The position numbers and the translations under genes were made by a program. A stretch of 64,000 bases of DNA. Origin: Leisingera caerulea DSM 24564 (GTDB taxonomy: Bacteria; Pseudomonadota; Alphaproteobacteria; Rhodobacterales; Rhodobacteraceae). Location: the NCBI RefSeq assembly GCF_000473325.1, contig NZ_KI421513.1, positions 1,373,217 through 1,437,216 on the forward strand. Direction: 5' to 3'. Below, in pieces: positions 1 to 9,967 of the stretch (position 1 is its first letter; every line of letters starts with the position of its first letter). The notes under the pieces are model-generated. The model was given only the letters and a program-made list of their open reading frames with translations. It had not been told where the DNA came from and searched no databases.

Positions 1-596
1 TGCTGCTGGGCTCGCTGGGGGTCAAGACCCAAGACGCGGACGGCCGCTTTGCCAACCGGCAGTTCCTGATCAGCCCGCAGGGGGAAATCACCGCGCGCTA
101 TGACAAGATCCACATGTTTGATGTGGAGGTTACCCCGGAAGAAACCTACCGCGAGTCCGATGGCTACCGCCCGGGCACCAAAGCCGTCGTGGCAGCAACA
201 CCCTTTGCCAACATCGGCATGACCATCTGTTACGATGTGCGCTTTCCGCACCTCCACCGGGCGCTGGCCAAAGGCGGGGCGCAGATCCTTACGGTGCCGG
301 CGGCGTTCTCCTATGTGACGGGCGAGGCGCATTGGCATTCGCTGCTGCGCGCCCGGGCAATCGAGACCGGCTGTTTCGTGCTGGCACCGGCGCAGACCGG
401 CACGCACCCGGCCTCGCGCGGGCCCAGCCGCAAGACCTATGGCCATTCTCTGGCTGTCGCTCCCTGGGGCGAGGTGCTGGCGGATGCGGGCCAGGACCCG
501 GGCGTGACGTACGTTGATCTCGACCTCGAAAAAGTGGCAGAAGCACGCAAGCGTGTGCCTTCCCTGACCCACGACCGGGAGTTCGACGGACCCTGA
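1..596 (+). CDS. Carbon-nitrogen hydrolase (nitrilase family), 3' part
   Basis: The gene is cut by the left edge of the window; its reading frame is open from base 3 to the stop at 594-596. The visible part matches the nitrilase/omega-amidase superfamily. The catalytic Lys lies in RYDKIHMFDV and the nucleophilic Cys in GMTICYDVRFPHL, followed by LRARAIETGCFVLAP, which is typical of the family. The Glu of the Glu-Lys-Cys triad must lie upstream of the window. Family members hydrolyse amides in the cytoplasm (for example omega-amidase or deaminated glutathione amidase); the substrate cannot be decided from this part. The stop codon overlaps the start of the next gene (TGATG), so the two are probably cotranscribed. 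Confidence 0.9.
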   Translation, partial: LLGSLGVKTQDADGRFANRQFLISPQGEITARYDKIHMFDVEVTPEETYRESDGYRPGTKAVVAATPFANIGMTICYDVRFPHLHRALAKGGAQILTVPAAFSYVTGEAHWHSLLRARAIETGCFVLAPAQTGTHPASRGPSRKTYGHSLAVAPWGEVLADAGQDPGVTYVDLDLEKVAEARKRVPSLTHDREFDGP

Positions 597-1036
597 TGGA
601 TGAAACCCATTCCCTGGCGGTATCGCTGTTCAGCGAGATACTTATGGCTGACCAGCTGGCCCGGTCACGCCTCAGCAAGGTGCTGCCTAAGGGTATGGAG
701 TTGTCACATTTTTCGGTGCTGAACCACCTGGCCCGCGCCGGGCTGGAACGCTCGCCCGCACAACTGGCCAAGGCCTTCCACGTGACACGCGGGGCGATGA
801 CCAACACCCTGAGCAAGCTGGAAGTCGCGGGATATATCCATGTCCGCCCCGATTGGGATGATGCGCGGCGCAAGATGGTGGCAATCAGCCCGGCAGGCAA
901 ACAGGCCCGCGATGCGGCGCTGGCGGGGATCATTCCGGTGATCTCAGAAGTGGTCGGGGAGCTGGGCAGCGACCGGGTCCGGGCCACCTTGCCGATCCTG
1001 CGCGAGCTGCGCGGCAAGCTGGAAGAAAGCGGCTGA
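596..1036 (+). CDS. MarR-family transcriptional regulator
   Basis: This 146-residue protein has the size and pattern of a MarR winged-helix repressor. Its core is LSHFSVLNHLARAG, then ERSPAQLAKAFHVTRGAMTNTLSKLEVAGYI (helix-turn-helix, about residues 50-82) and a wing containing RPDWDDARRKMVAISPAGK. The ATG overlaps the preceding stop as TGATG, so it is translationally coupled to the upstream hydrolase. MarR proteins usually bind palindromes as dimers and respond to small aromatic ligands. The ligand and targets here are unknown; autoregulation of the hydrolase operon is a reasonable guess. Confidence 0.88.
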   Translation: MDETHSLAVSLFSEILMADQLARSRLSKVLPKGMELSHFSVLNHLARAGLERSPAQLAKAFHVTRGAMTNTLSKLEVAGYIHVRPDWDDARRKMVAISPAGKQARDAALAGIIPVISEVVGELGSDRVRATLPILRELRGKLEESG

Positions 1037-1350
1037 TCCGGCCGGTCCCCGCAACCTGTTGATTGAAATGAGTGCACGAAAAAGAAGGACGCCCGCAAGC
1101 AGGCGCCCCTCTTCCCCATCAGTCCCCATCATTCCGTGAGTGGCGGTCCTGGCAACCTTTGGGCGGACCCGCCGGAAACAGCGGTAAGCAATTAGTAAAT
1201 TCAAGGGCTTTGCCCCAAACGGACCGGGTAACATTCCAAGTCCGTTACCTGACGTTAACAATCAGGGCGGTGCAACTAAAGGGTGCATAAGGATTACCAC
1301 CTATCCTTAAGGATAGGCGGCCGTGCGGGCAGGGCGATGACAGGGGCGGC
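1037..1350. other. Intergenic region between convergent marR and ubiG, with a 16-bp palindrome
   Basis: No gene is supported in these 314 bases. Near the ubiG end there is a perfect palindrome, CTATCCTTAAGGATAG, at 1301-1316, flanked by GCCG and GGTGG that lengthen the stem imperfectly. It could fold as a bidirectional 3' hairpin for the converging transcripts, although no strong T-tract follows on either strand. A weaker hairpin around 1089-1110 (CGCC...GGCG) lies just after the MarR gene. Confidence 0.5.
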
Positions 1351-2097
1351 TCAGCCGGGCTTCACGCTGGCAGTCACGTAGTTCACCGACAGGTCCCGTT
1401 CGGAGATCGACCAATTCCAAGTGATCGGGTTGAACACGAACCCCTTGCGGTCCACCGGCTTCAGTCCGGCCTTGCGCAGCAGTTCGAACAGCTCGTCCGG
1501 GGTGATGAACTTGGACCATTCATGGGTCCCGCGCGGCAGCCAGCGCATGATCACCTCGGCACCGATGATGGCCATGGCAAAGCTCTTGGGGTTGCGGTTG
1601 ATGGTCGAGCAGATCTCCAGCCCGCCGGGCTTCAGCAACTGCTGCGTCGCGGTCAGATAGCTGAGCGGATCAGCCACATGCTCCACCACTTCCATGTTGA
1701 GCACCACGTCGAACTGCTCGCCAGCCCCGGCCAGCGCTTCGGCAGTGGTGTGGCGGTAGTCGATCTCCAGCCCGGATTGCTCCGCATGGATACGCGCGAC
1801 CGGCAGGTTGCCCTCGGCGGCATCAGCGCCCACAACCGTGGCGCCCAGCCGCGCCATTGGCTCGCTCAGCAAGCCGCCGCCGCAGCCGATATCCAGCAGC
1901 CGCAGCCCCTCAAACGGGTTCCGTGACGTCAGGTCGCGGCTGAATTCGGCGGCAATCTGCTTGGTGATGTAGTCGAGCCGGCACGGGTTCAGCATGTGCA
2001 GGGGCTTGAATTTGCCATGCGGATCCCACCACTCCGCCGCCATCGCCTCGAATTTGGCGATTTCCGCTGGGTCGACCGTGGATTGAGGCGCTTGCAT
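1351..2097 (-). CDS. ubiG: Ubiquinone biosynthesis O-methyltransferase UbiG
   Basis: UbiG is an S-adenosylmethionine-dependent O-methyltransferase that carries out both O-methylations of the ubiquinone ring. The N-terminal part ([18 protein letters not shown], then [15 protein letters not shown]) is diagnostic of UbiG. Motif I of the SAM fold is [19 protein letters not shown], followed by [11 protein letters not shown] and [13 protein letters not shown]. The ATG at 2097 gives 248 residues, the usual family length. A longer open frame upstream adds residues unlike UbiG and is not needed. It is divergent from the peptidase gene at 2148 with about 50 bases between them. Confidence 0.96.
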   Translation of the reverse strand: MQAPQSTVDPAEIAKFEAMAAEWWDPHGKFKPLHMLNPCRLDYITKQIAAEFSRDLTSRNPFEGLRLLDIGCGGGLLSEPMARLGATVVGADAAEGNLPVARIHAEQSGLEIDYRHTTAEALAGAGEQFDVVLNMEVVEHVADPLSYLTATQQLLKPGGLEICSTINRNPKSFAMAIIGAEVIMRWLPRGTHEWSKFITPDELFELLRKAGLKPVDRKGFVFNPITWNWSISERDLSVNYVTASVKPG

Positions 2098-2147
2098 TCC
2101 TGTCTCCGTGTGCTCTTTTGTAGTCTGACGTCTCACTAAGGTCAGTA

Positions 2148-3128
2148 ATGGATAGATACCCGGACCAAAAGCGCGCAGTGCATTATCTTTACCCGCCGGT
2201 CGAGCCCTTTGACCAGCGCATGATCGACGCAGGCCAAGGGCACCGTATATATGCAGAGCAGAGCGGGAATCCAAACGGCATACCCGTGATTGTGTGCCAC
2301 GGCGGCCCCGGCGGCGGCAGCAGCCCGGCGATGCGGCGCTATTTCGATCCCGATGTCTACCGGATCATTCTGTTTGACCAGCGCGGCTGCGGACGATCGC
2401 GCCCCTATGCCTCCTGCGAGGACAACACCACCTGGCATCTGGTCGCGGATATGGAGCTGATTCGCCGCCAGATCGGCATCGAGTCATGGATCTTGTTCGG
2501 TGGCAGCTGGGGGGCGACCCTGGCGCTGATCTATGCCCAGACCCACCCCGACCGGGTGCAGCAGATGATCCTGCGCGGCGTCTTCCTGATGACCAAGGCT
2601 GAGCTTGACTGGTTCTATGGCGGCGGCGCCGGCAAATTCTGGCCTGAAACCTGGGCCAAATTCGTCTCGCTGATCCCCGATGGCGAGCGCAATGACATGA
2701 TCGGCGCCTATCACAAGCGGCTGTTTTCCGGAAATCTGGACGAAGAAGTGCGCTATGGCCGCGCCTGGTCGTCGTGGGAAAACGCGCTGGCGTCCGTGCA
2801 TTCCAACGGCCAAAGTGGCGAAAGCCCCGGGGACTACGCCCGCGCCTTTGCCCGGCTGGAAAACCATTATTTCCGCAATGGCGGCTTCCTCGATTACGAC
2901 GGTCAGATCCTTGCCAACATGGGGCGGATCTCCCATATCCCCGGCGTGATCGTGCAGGGCCGCTATGACATGATCTGCCCGCCGTCTTCCGCCTGGCGCC
3001 TGAATGAGCTGTGGCCAAACGCGGAGTTGAAGATGGTGCGCAATGCAGGCCATGCTTTGTCCGAGCCGGGAATCAGCGCAGAGCTGGTCCGGGCGATGGA
3101 CCGGATTGCAGGAGAGCTTGTGCCATGA
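2148..3128 (+). CDS. pip: Proline iminopeptidase (alpha/beta hydrolase)
   Basis: This cytoplasmic serine peptidase of family S33 releases N-terminal proline from peptides. The 326 residues match the family length. The oxyanion-hole motif HGGPGGG is at about residues 51-57, [11 protein letters not shown] follows at about 76-86, and the nucleophile elbow GGSWG is at about 118-122 with Ser120. The acid and base are likely the Asp in GRYDMICPP and the His in NAGHALSEP. The start ATG gives YPPVEPFDQ near the N terminus, as in known enzymes. Its stop overlaps the next gene by ATGA. Confidence 0.95.
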   Translation: MDRYPDQKRAVHYLYPPVEPFDQRMIDAGQGHRIYAEQSGNPNGIPVIVCHGGPGGGSSPAMRRYFDPDVYRIILFDQRGCGRSRPYASCEDNTTWHLVADMELIRRQIGIESWILFGGSWGATLALIYAQTHPDRVQQMILRGVFLMTKAELDWFYGGGAGKFWPETWAKFVSLIPDGERNDMIGAYHKRLFSGNLDEEVRYGRAWSSWENALASVHSNGQSGESPGDYARAFARLENHYFRNGGFLDYDGQILANMGRISHIPGVIVQGRYDMICPPSSAWRLNELWPNAELKMVRNAGHALSEPGISAELVRAMDRIAGELVP

Positions 3129-3970
3129 CGCGCATCGACCGCCGCGCGCTGTTCACCTCGGGTGCTGCCGCTGCCCTGCTGGCGGCTGCCGGCGGATCGG
3201 TCCATGCTTCGCCAAAGGCCGGCGGCGTGCTTCGGCTGGCGGTTCCGCGCGATGGCGGGATGCTGGAACAGGCCGCCCGCGGCGCGATTTATGACACGCT
3301 GACCGAAATCGCCCCGGACGGGCTGCTGCGCGGCGAGCTGGCCACAGGCTGGCACTCGACAGCGGATGCCCGGACTTGGACCTTCAACTTGCGTGAAGGG
3401 GTGGCGTTTCACGATGGCAGCCCGCTGACGGCGGATGATGCTGCCACCTCGCTCTTGGCGCAGGGAATCACCGGTGCAGAGGTGCAGGCCATTACCGCGC
3501 TAGGCAGCCATCAGCTGCTGGTGGAGCTGTCGCAGCCCAACCCGCATCTGCCCTACTTGCTGGCCAGCGCCGATCAGATGATTGCGGCCGGCGGCAATCT
3601 CCCCATGCCGCTGTCAATTGCGATGGGCACCGGCTGCTACAAAGTGGAGCGTGCCCAGGAAGGCCGGCATTTCCGCGCGTCCAGGGTGGCGGATCACTAC
3701 AAGGCCGGAACTGCCGGGTGGGCGGATGCGGTGGAGATCATCGTGATCCCCGACGCGGCTGTCCGGGCTGAGGCTTTGCGTGATGGTTATGTAGACGTGG
3801 CGGCCCTGCCGGAACCGCGCGGACTGCTGCGCCGGGGCGAGTTTTTGTATCACCCTTCGTCCAGCGATATGGCACTGGCTGCCCGGCACAACGTCGGTAT
3901 CCCGCGCAAGGTGGGCCAACGCGCGCCGCTGGATGACGGCCGCATTGCCGAGCGTTGGTGGATGATCTGA
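3125..3970 (+). CDS. Short ABC-type peptide-binding-like protein with Tat-like signal
   Basis: The start ATG at 3125 overlaps the stop of pip (ATGA), giving 281 residues. The N terminus has twin arginines followed by a hydrophobic stretch ([12 protein letters not shown], then AAAALLAAAGG), which suggests a Tat or Sec exported protein. TWTFNLREGVAFHDGSPLTA is the hallmark of family-5 oligopeptide/nickel solute-binding proteins. Those proteins are normally about 500 residues, so this one keeps only the first lobe and a shortened end. No permease or ATPase genes flank it. It may be a reduced, conserved variant or a relic, and ligand binding is uncertain. Confidence 0.75.
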   Translation: MTRIDRRALFTSGAAAALLAAAGGSVHASPKAGGVLRLAVPRDGGMLEQAARGAIYDTLTEIAPDGLLRGELATGWHSTADARTWTFNLREGVAFHDGSPLTADDAATSLLAQGITGAEVQAITALGSHQLLVELSQPNPHLPYLLASADQMIAAGGNLPMPLSIAMGTGCYKVERAQEGRHFRASRVADHYKAGTAGWADAVEIIVIPDAAVRAEALRDGYVDVAALPEPRGLLRRGEFLYHPSSSDMALAARHNVGIPRKVGQRAPLDDGRIAERWWMI

Positions 3971-3972
3971 GT

Positions 3973-4356
3973 TCAGATCCCTTCCGCAATTTGCCGTTCA
4001 TATTCCCCGGCATCAAACCAGCCGCGTGATTCGGCGACTTTTCCTTCAGCGTCGAGATCCCACTCTTCCCATCCCGGCACTCTTACCTTTTGACCGGTTC
4101 CAGAGTGGGTTCCTTCCAGTGTCCAGCCGAACATAACGTGATTTCCGGCGACACGAAGGTGGTCAAGCAATACGATCAAATCCGGAAATTCCGCATAAAA
4201 CCCTGCAGCCATTTCTGAAACTGCTTTGCGTCCCTCAATCGGATCTCCTCGGTTGATTGTGATGGAGCCGTTCTCGGCGTAGTGGGATGCAACAGCGTCC
4301 GGATCACCGGAACTCCAAGCCTCCGCATACTTTCTTGCCGTATCCGCTATATTCAT
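3973..4356 (-). CDS. NTF2-like / SnoaL-like domain protein
   Basis: This 127-residue protein has the pattern of the NTF2-like fold. It starts with a helical region (ARKYAEAWSSGDPDAVASHY), then AENGSITINRGDPIEGRKAV, and later FGWTLEGTHSGTGQKVRVPG. Such proteins bind or convert small molecules (ester cyclase or polyketide cyclase-like), and the substrate cannot be read from sequence. I chose the ATG at 4356 because AGGAGCGGGACA precedes it with good spacing; a start nine codons upstream lacks this. The gene converges on the preceding gene, with only two bases between the stops. Confidence 0.75.
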   Translation of the reverse strand: MNIADTARKYAEAWSSGDPDAVASHYAENGSITINRGDPIEGRKAVSEMAAGFYAEFPDLIVLLDHLRVAGNHVMFGWTLEGTHSGTGQKVRVPGWEEWDLDAEGKVAESRGWFDAGEYERQIAEGI

Positions 4357-4574
4357 TGTCCCGCTCCTCTTTTCCGTCACCATCCAACGATATCATTCAC
4401 GTTCGGCATTGTGGGATCGTTTCCCTTGCAGTTTTCCCCAATCCCCCCTATATGGCTTTGACAACAGCGGCGCGTTGAACCTCTGGCTCAAGGCTCCACC
4501 GGGAATTTCGACGGGCCGCGCGCCCGTTTTTTTGTGTTTGCAGGTTCGCGCCTGCCGCTCCAAGTGGAGGTCTG
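4357..4574 (+). promoter_or_regulatory. Leader of the rimP-nusA-infB operon with two tandem hairpins
   Basis: A terminator-like hairpin lies at 4511-4527: ACGGGC, a 5-nt loop, then GCCCGT, running into a tract of seven T at 4527-4533. A second hairpin at 4540-4555 (GCAGG, loop, CCTGC) follows directly, and the Shine-Dalgarno sequence GGAGG of rimP lies just after it. TTGACA at 4458-4463 is a possible -35 box, but I see no convincing -10. An intrinsic terminator inside the leader of an operon encoding NusA would fit attenuation; this is inference. Confidence 0.5.
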
Positions 4575-5165
4575 ATGACCAACGACCTGATTGCCAAAGC
4601 TGCCATCGACCGGCGCCTGGCCGAGATCGTCACCCCGGTGATCGAGGATCTGGGCTATGAGCTGGTGCGAATCCGGCTGATGTCTGGTAAGTCGACAACG
4701 CTGCAGATCATGGCCGATAAGCCCAACGGCGGCATCGAGGTGGATGATTGCGCCGATATCTCGAATGCCGTCAGCGCGGTGCTGGACGTCGAGGACCCGA
4801 TCATCGACGCCTATGCCCTGGAGGTCTCCAGCCCGGGCATTGACCGTCCGCTGACTCGGATGAAAGACTTCGAGATGTTCGAGGGCTACGAAGCCAAGCT
4901 CGAAACCGCCGAGATGGTCGGCGGCCGCCGCCGCTTCAAGGGCGAGCTGGCAGGCACCGAAGAAGACGAAGTCCTGATCAACATCGAGGATCAGGGCGAG
5001 ACCGTGACCATCGGACTGAAGTTCGACTGGCTGAGCGATGCCAAGCTGGTTCTGACCGATGATCTGATCAAGGAAATGCTGCGTCAGCGCAAAGAGGCCG
5101 GGACGCTCAACGAAGACGCATTCGACGAAATCGAGACCGAAGAGTCCGAAGAGGAGAAAAAGTAA
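4575..5165 (+). CDS. rimP: Ribosome maturation factor RimP
   Basis: RimP is a cytoplasmic assembly factor for the 30S ribosomal subunit. The 196 residues include the diagnostic segments [35 protein letters not shown] and [20 protein letters not shown]. The C-terminal SH3-like domain ends in a strongly acidic tail (about residues 180-196). GGAGG stands just before the ATG. The TAA stop overlaps the nusA start (TAATG), so the two are translationally coupled. It is the first gene of the conserved rimP-nusA-ylxR-infB operon. Confidence 0.96.
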   Translation: MTNDLIAKAAIDRRLAEIVTPVIEDLGYELVRIRLMSGKSTTLQIMADKPNGGIEVDDCADISNAVSAVLDVEDPIIDAYALEVSSPGIDRPLTRMKDFEMFEGYEAKLETAEMVGGRRRFKGELAGTEEDEVLINIEDQGETVTIGLKFDWLSDAKLVLTDDLIKEMLRQRKEAGTLNEDAFDEIETEESEEEKK

Positions 5166-6781
5166 TGGCTATCACCTCTGCAAACCAGCTGGAGCTGTTG
5201 CAAACCGCCGAGGCCGTGGCGCGCGAAAAGATGATCGACCCGGGGCTGGTGATCGAGGCGATGGAAGAGAGCCTCGCCCGTGCGGCCAAAAGCCGCTATG
5301 GCGCCGAGATGGATATCCGGGTGTCGATCGACCGCAAGACCGGCCGCGCCACCTTTACCCGCGTGCGCACCGTTGTGGCGGATGAGGAGCTGGAGAACTA
5401 CCAGGCCGAAATGACCGTTGAGCAGGCGCGCCAGTACATGGCGAACCCCGAGGTGGGCCAGACCTATGTCGAGGAAGTGCCGCCGGTTGAAATGGGCCGG
5501 ATCGCCGCCCAGTCGGCCAAGCAGGTGATCCTGCAGAAGGTCCGCGAAGCAGAGCGCGACCGCCAGTACGAAGAGTTCAAGGACCGCGCCGGCACCATCA
5601 TCAACGGCCTGGTCAAGCGCGAGGAATACGGCAACGTCATCGTCGATGTGGGCGCTGGCGAAGCGATCCTGCGCCGCAACGAGAAGATCGGCCGTGAAAG
5701 CTACCGCCCGAACGACCGCGTGCGCTGCTACATCAAGGACGTGCGCCGCGAGCCGCGCGGCCCGCAGATCTTCCTGTCGCGCACCGCGCCGGAGTTCATG
5801 GCTGAACTGTTCAAGATGGAAGTGCCGGAAATCTATGACGGCATCATTGAGATCAAGGCGGTCGCCCGCGACCCCGGTTCGCGCGCCAAGATTGCTGTTG
5901 TCTCCTACGATGGCTCGATCGACCCGGTCGGCGCCTGTGTGGGTATGCGCGGCTCCCGCGTGCAGGCCGTCGTGAACGAGCTGCAGGGCGAGAAGATCGA
6001 CATCATCCCGTGGAACGAAGATCAGCCGACCTTCCTGGTTAACGCGCTGCAGCCCGCGGAAGTCTCCAAGGTGGTGCTGGACGAGGAAGCTGGTAAGATC
6101 GAAGTTGTGGTGCCGGAAGAGCAGCTGTCGCTCGCCATCGGCCGCCGCGGTCAGAACGTGCGCCTGGCGTCGCAGCTGACCAACCTCGACATCGACATCA
6201 TGACCGAGGAAGAAGAATCGGCCCGCCGCCAGAAGGAATTCGAGGCGCGCACGAAATTGTTCATGGAGACCCTTGATCTGGACGAGTTCTTTGCCCAGCT
6301 TCTGGTGTCTGAGGGCTTTACCAACCTGGAAGAGGTTGCCTATGTCGAGCTCGACGAACTGCTGGTCATTGACGGTGTTGACGAAGGCACCGCCGAAGAG
6401 CTGCAGGCGCGTGCCCGCGACTATCTGGAAGCCCAAGCCAAGGCAGCGCTGGATGCAGCCCGTGAGCTTGGCGCCGAGGATAGCCTGATCCAGTTCGAGG
6501 GCCTGACCCCGCAGATGGTCGAAGCGCTGGCCAAAGACGATGTGAAATCGCTGGAAGATTTCGCCACCTGCGCTGACTGGGAGCTGGCCGGCGGCTGGAC
6601 CTCCGATGGCGGTGAGCGGGTCAAGGATGACGGCATCCTGGAGCCCTTCGGCGTGTCGCTGGAAGAGGCGCAGGACATGGTCATGACCGCGCGCATCATG
6701 CTGGGCTGGGTGGATCCGGCTGAGCTGGAAGCGGAAGCGGCGGAAGACGAAGACGCTGGCGAAGAGGAAAGCGAAGCCTGA
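5165..6781 (+). CDS. nusA: Transcription termination/antitermination factor NusA
   Basis: NusA binds RNA polymerase and controls pausing, termination and antitermination. The 538 residues show the usual order: N-terminal polymerase-binding domain (about 1-130), S1 domain (YGNVIVDVGAGEAILRRNE), and two KH domains with DPVGACVGMRGSRVQAVV and LAIGRRGQNVRLASQLT. Two C-terminal acidic helix-hairpin-helix repeats follow and the protein ends in a Glu/Asp-rich tail. It starts on the overlapping TAATG of rimP. Its presence downstream of a terminator-like leader hairpin may allow NusA to control its own operon. Confidence 0.97.
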   Translation: MAITSANQLELLQTAEAVAREKMIDPGLVIEAMEESLARAAKSRYGAEMDIRVSIDRKTGRATFTRVRTVVADEELENYQAEMTVEQARQYMANPEVGQTYVEEVPPVEMGRIAAQSAKQVILQKVREAERDRQYEEFKDRAGTIINGLVKREEYGNVIVDVGAGEAILRRNEKIGRESYRPNDRVRCYIKDVRREPRGPQIFLSRTAPEFMAELFKMEVPEIYDGIIEIKAVARDPGSRAKIAVVSYDGSIDPVGACVGMRGSRVQAVVNELQGEKIDIIPWNEDQPTFLVNALQPAEVSKVVLDEEAGKIEVVVPEEQLSLAIGRRGQNVRLASQLTNLDIDIMTEEEESARRQKEFEARTKLFMETLDLDEFFAQLLVSEGFTNLEEVAYVELDELLVIDGVDEGTAEELQARARDYLEAQAKAALDAARELGAEDSLIQFEGLTPQMVEALAKDDVKSLEDFATCADWELAGGWTSDGGERVKDDGILEPFGVSLEEAQDMVMTARIMLGWVDPAELEAEAAEDEDAGEEESEA

Positions 6782-6807
6782 TCCCGGGCTTTGCAGAGGA
6801 GACCTGA

Positions 6808-7428
6808 ATGACACGCGGCGGCGTTCAAAAAGACCGGTCCGAAGGCAGCGAGCGCAAGTGCATCGCAACCGGCGATACCGAGCCCAAACAGGGACTCATC
6901 CGTTTTGTGATGGGGCCCGAAGGCCAGGTCGTGCCCGATGTGATGGGCAAGCTGCCGGGCCGCGGCGTCTATGTGGCCTCCAGCCGCGCGGCGCTGGAAA
7001 CCGCCGTCAAAAAGAAGCTGTTCGCCCGCGGCTTCAAATCGCAGGTCCAGGTCTCCGCCGGGCTTGCCGGAGAGGTGGAGGACCAGGTGGTCCGCCGCCT
7101 GGTCGGGCTGATCAGCCTGGCGCGCAAGTCGGGCGACGCGGTGGCCGGGTATGAAAAGGTCAAGGACTGGCTGGCCAAGGAACAGGCCCGGGTGCTGATC
7201 CAGGCCTCTGACGGGTCGGGCCGCGGAAAGTCGAAGCTGAGCACGCCCTACAAGGGCAAATTCATCGGCTGCCTCACGGCGGACGAGCTGGGAATGGCAT
7301 TTGGGCGCCAAACTGTGATACATGCCGCCCTCGCCTCTGGCGGACTCAGCAAACGTGTTGTAGATGAGGCGCAACGACTGCAAGGTTTGCGCGAAATGGT
7401 GGGCGGCAGCGGCCGCACGGAAGGATAA
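6808..7428 (+). CDS. ylxR: YlxR/DUF448 RNA-binding protein with C-terminal L7Ae-like region
   Basis: The N-terminal half matches the YlxR (DUF448) domain: [20 protein letters not shown], then [17 protein letters not shown]. The second half ([20 protein letters not shown], later [14 protein letters not shown]) resembles an L7Ae/YlxQ-like RNA-binding domain, so this 206-residue protein fuses what are two genes, ylxR and ylxQ, in Gram-positive bacteria. It sits between nusA and infB as in most alphaproteobacteria. GAGGAGACCTGA precedes the ATG. Nucleoid or RNA binding is known for relatives; the exact role is not settled. Confidence 0.9.
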   Translation: MTRGGVQKDRSEGSERKCIATGDTEPKQGLIRFVMGPEGQVVPDVMGKLPGRGVYVASSRAALETAVKKKLFARGFKSQVQVSAGLAGEVEDQVVRRLVGLISLARKSGDAVAGYEKVKDWLAKEQARVLIQASDGSGRGKSKLSTPYKGKFIGCLTADELGMAFGRQTVIHAALASGGLSKRVVDEAQRLQGLREMVGGSGRTEG

Positions 7429-7436
7429 GTAGCTTT

Positions 7437-9911
7437 ATGAGCGATAGTGACGGCAAAAAGACACTGGGTCTGCGTGGGAGTTCCCGTCCGGGGAACGTGA
7501 AACAGAGTTTCAGCCATGGACGGACCAAGAATGTCGTAGTGGAAACCAAGCGCAAGCGCGTGGTGGTTCCCAAGCCGGGTGCGGCCAAAAGCGGCAGCGG
7601 TGCTGCACCGGCAGCGTCCGGATCCCGCCGGCCTGCCGGCATCAGCGACGCAGAGATGGAGCGCCGCCTGAAGGCGCTGCAGGCCGCCAAGGCCCGCGAG
7701 GCGGAAGAAACCGCGCAGCGTGAAGCCGAGGAAAAGGCCCGCGCCGAAGAGCGTGAGCGCCGCCGCGCCGAAGCGGAAGCCAAGGAACGCGAGCAGCGCG
7801 AAGCCGAAGAACGCGCCCGCCAGAAAGCCGAAGAGGAAGAGCGCAAGCGCGCCGAGGAAGCGGAGGCCGCCAAACGGGCTGCCGCTGCGCCTGCGCCTGC
7901 CCCCAAGGCAGAGCGTCCGGCACCGAACAAACCGGCTCCGGCTGCAACTCCGCGCAAGTCCGAGCGAGAGCGCGATCAGCGCCCGTCCCGCGGCAAGGGC
8001 CGTGACGACAACCGCCGCTCCGGCAAGCTGACGCTTGGCCAGGCTACTGGCGGCGAAGGCAACCGCCAGCGTTCGATGGCAGCAATGAAGCGCAAGCAAG
8101 AGCGTGCGCGCCAGAAGGCTATGGGCGGCTCGGTCGAGCGGGAAAAGGTTGTGCGCGATGTGCAGCTGCCGGAGACCATCGTGGTTTCCGAGCTGGCCAA
8201 CCGTATGGCTGAACGCGTTGCCGATGTGGTGAAATCGCTCATGCAGATGGGTATGATGGTCACCCAGAACCAGTCGATCGACGCCGATACCGCCGAACTG
8301 ATCATCGAGGAATTCGGCCACAAGGTGACCCGTGTCTCCGACGCCGACGTCGAGGACGTGATCAAGGAGGTCGAGGACAAGGACGAGGATCTGAAGCCGC
8401 GTCCGCCGGTCATCACCATCATGGGCCACGTCGACCACGGCAAGACCTCGCTGCTGGATGCAATCCGTGACGCCCGCGTTGTGGCTGGCGAAGCCGGCGG
8501 CATCACCCAGCACATCGGCGCCTATCAGGTGACGACCGAAAGCGGTACCGTGCTGAGCTTCCTGGATACCCCGGGCCACGCGGCCTTCACCTCGATGCGC
8601 TCGCGCGGTGCGCAGGTGACCGATATCGTGGTTCTGGTTGTCGCTGCGGACGACGCGGTGATGCCGCAGACCGTCGAGGCGATCAACCACGCCAAGGCGG
8701 CCGGAGTCCCGATGATTGTGGCGATCAACAAGATCGACAAGCCGGCTGCGGACCCGACCAAAGTGCGCACCGACTTGCTGCAGCACGAAGTTGTCGTGGA
8801 AGCCATGTCCGGCGAAGTGCAGGATGTGGAAGTTTCCGCCGTCACCGGTCAGGGCCTCGACGAGCTGCTGGAAGCCATTGCGCTGCAAGCGGAAATCCTG
8901 GAGCTGAAAGCCAACCCCGACCGCGCCGCACAAGGCGCCGTGATCGAGGCGCAGCTGGACGTGGGCCGCGGCCCCGTGGCCACCGTTCTGGTTCAGAACG
9001 GCACCCTGCGCCAGGGCGACATCTTTGTTGTGGGTGAGCAGTACGGCAAGGTCCGTGCGCTGATCAACGACAAGGGCGAGCGGGTTGAGGAAGCCGGTCC
9101 GTCGGTTCCGGTCGAAGTGCTGGGCCTGAATGGCACCCCGGAAGCGGGCGACGTTCTGAACGTCACCGAAACCGAAGCCCAGGCGCGCGAAATCGCCGAG
9201 TACCGCGAACAGGCGGCCAAGGACAAGCGCGCCGCAGCCGGTGCAGCGACCACGCTGGAGCAGCTGATGGCCAAGGCCAAGGAAGACGAGAACGTCTCCG
9301 AGCTGCCGATCCTGGTCAAGGCCGACGTGCAGGGCTCTGCCGAGGCCATCGTTCAGGCGATGGAAAAGATCGGTAACGAGGAGGTGCGCGTGCGCGTGCT
9401 GCACTCGGGCGTCGGTGCGATCACCGAAACCGATGTCGGCCTTGCCGAAGCCTCCGGTGCGCCGATCATGGGCTTCAACGTCCGTGCCAATGCCTCCGCC
9501 CGCAATACCGCGAACCAAAAGGGCGTGGAGATCCGCTACTATTCGGTGATCTATGACCTGGTGGATGATGTTAAGGCGGCCGCCTCCGGCCTGCTGTCGG
9601 CGGAGATCCGCGAGAACTTCATCGGCTATGCGCAGATCAAGGAAGTCTTCAAGGTCACCGGCGTTGGCAAGGTTGCCGGCTGTCTGGTCACCGAAGGCGT
9701 TGCCCGCCGCTCGGCCGGCGTGCGCCTGCTGCGCGACAACGTGGTGATCCACGAAGGCACGCTGAAGACCCTGAAGCGCTTCAAAGACGAAGTCGCCGAG
9801 GTTCAGTCCGGTCAGGAATGCGGTATGGCGTTCGAGAACTACGACGATATCCGTCCGAACGACGTGATCGAGATCTTCGAGCGCGAGGAAGTGACCCGCA
9901 CCCTCGACTGA
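7437..9911 (+). CDS. infB: Translation initiation factor IF-2
   Basis: IF-2 is the GTPase that brings initiator tRNA to the 30S subunit. The 824 residues start with the short IF-2 N-terminal motif, continue into a long charged Ala/Glu/Arg/Lys region (about 75-160, probable coiled coil), then the second IF2_N domain. The G domain begins near residue 320, with GHVDHGKTS (G1), DTPGHAAF (G3) and NKID (G4). The C-terminal domains II-IV end in [21 protein letters not shown]. It is the last gene of the operon and is followed by a clear terminator. Confidence 0.98.
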   Translation: MSDSDGKKTLGLRGSSRPGNVKQSFSHGRTKNVVVETKRKRVVVPKPGAAKSGSGAAPAASGSRRPAGISDAEMERRLKALQAAKAREAEETAQREAEEKARAEERERRRAEAEAKEREQREAEERARQKAEEEERKRAEEAEAAKRAAAAPAPAPKAERPAPNKPAPAATPRKSERERDQRPSRGKGRDDNRRSGKLTLGQATGGEGNRQRSMAAMKRKQERARQKAMGGSVEREKVVRDVQLPETIVVSELANRMAERVADVVKSLMQMGMMVTQNQSIDADTAELIIEEFGHKVTRVSDADVEDVIKEVEDKDEDLKPRPPVITIMGHVDHGKTSLLDAIRDARVVAGEAGGITQHIGAYQVTTESGTVLSFLDTPGHAAFTSMRSRGAQVTDIVVLVVAADDAVMPQTVEAINHAKAAGVPMIVAINKIDKPAADPTKVRTDLLQHEVVVEAMSGEVQDVEVSAVTGQGLDELLEAIALQAEILELKANPDRAAQGAVIEAQLDVGRGPVATVLVQNGTLRQGDIFVVGEQYGKVRALINDKGERVEEAGPSVPVEVLGLNGTPEAGDVLNVTETEAQAREIAEYREQAAKDKRAAAGAATTLEQLMAKAKEDENVSELPILVKADVQGSAEAIVQAMEKIGNEEVRVRVLHSGVGAITETDVGLAEASGAPIMGFNVRANASARNTANQKGVEIRYYSVIYDLVDDVKAAASGLLSAEIRENFIGYAQIKEVFKVTGVGKVAGCLVTEGVARRSAGVRLLRDNVVIHEGTLKTLKRFKDEVAEVQSGQECGMAFENYDDIRPNDVIEIFEREEVTRTLD

Positions 9912-9934
9912 TCAGTTTGCGATCCGGAAAGCGG

Positions 9935-9967
9935 AAAGGCCCTGGCGCAGATGCCGGGGCCTTTTTT
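9935..9967 (+). terminator. Rho-independent terminator after infB
   Basis: A hairpin (AAAGGCCCTGGC, loop, GCCGGGGCC) is followed directly by a run of T (CTTTTTTATT). It lies 24 bases after the infB stop and ends the rimP-nusA-ylxR-infB operon. Confidence 0.88.

Noticed and set aside
5084..6868. Open frame of 594 codons opposite nusA
   Set aside because: It is a shadow of nusA, which is certain by sequence and operon position.
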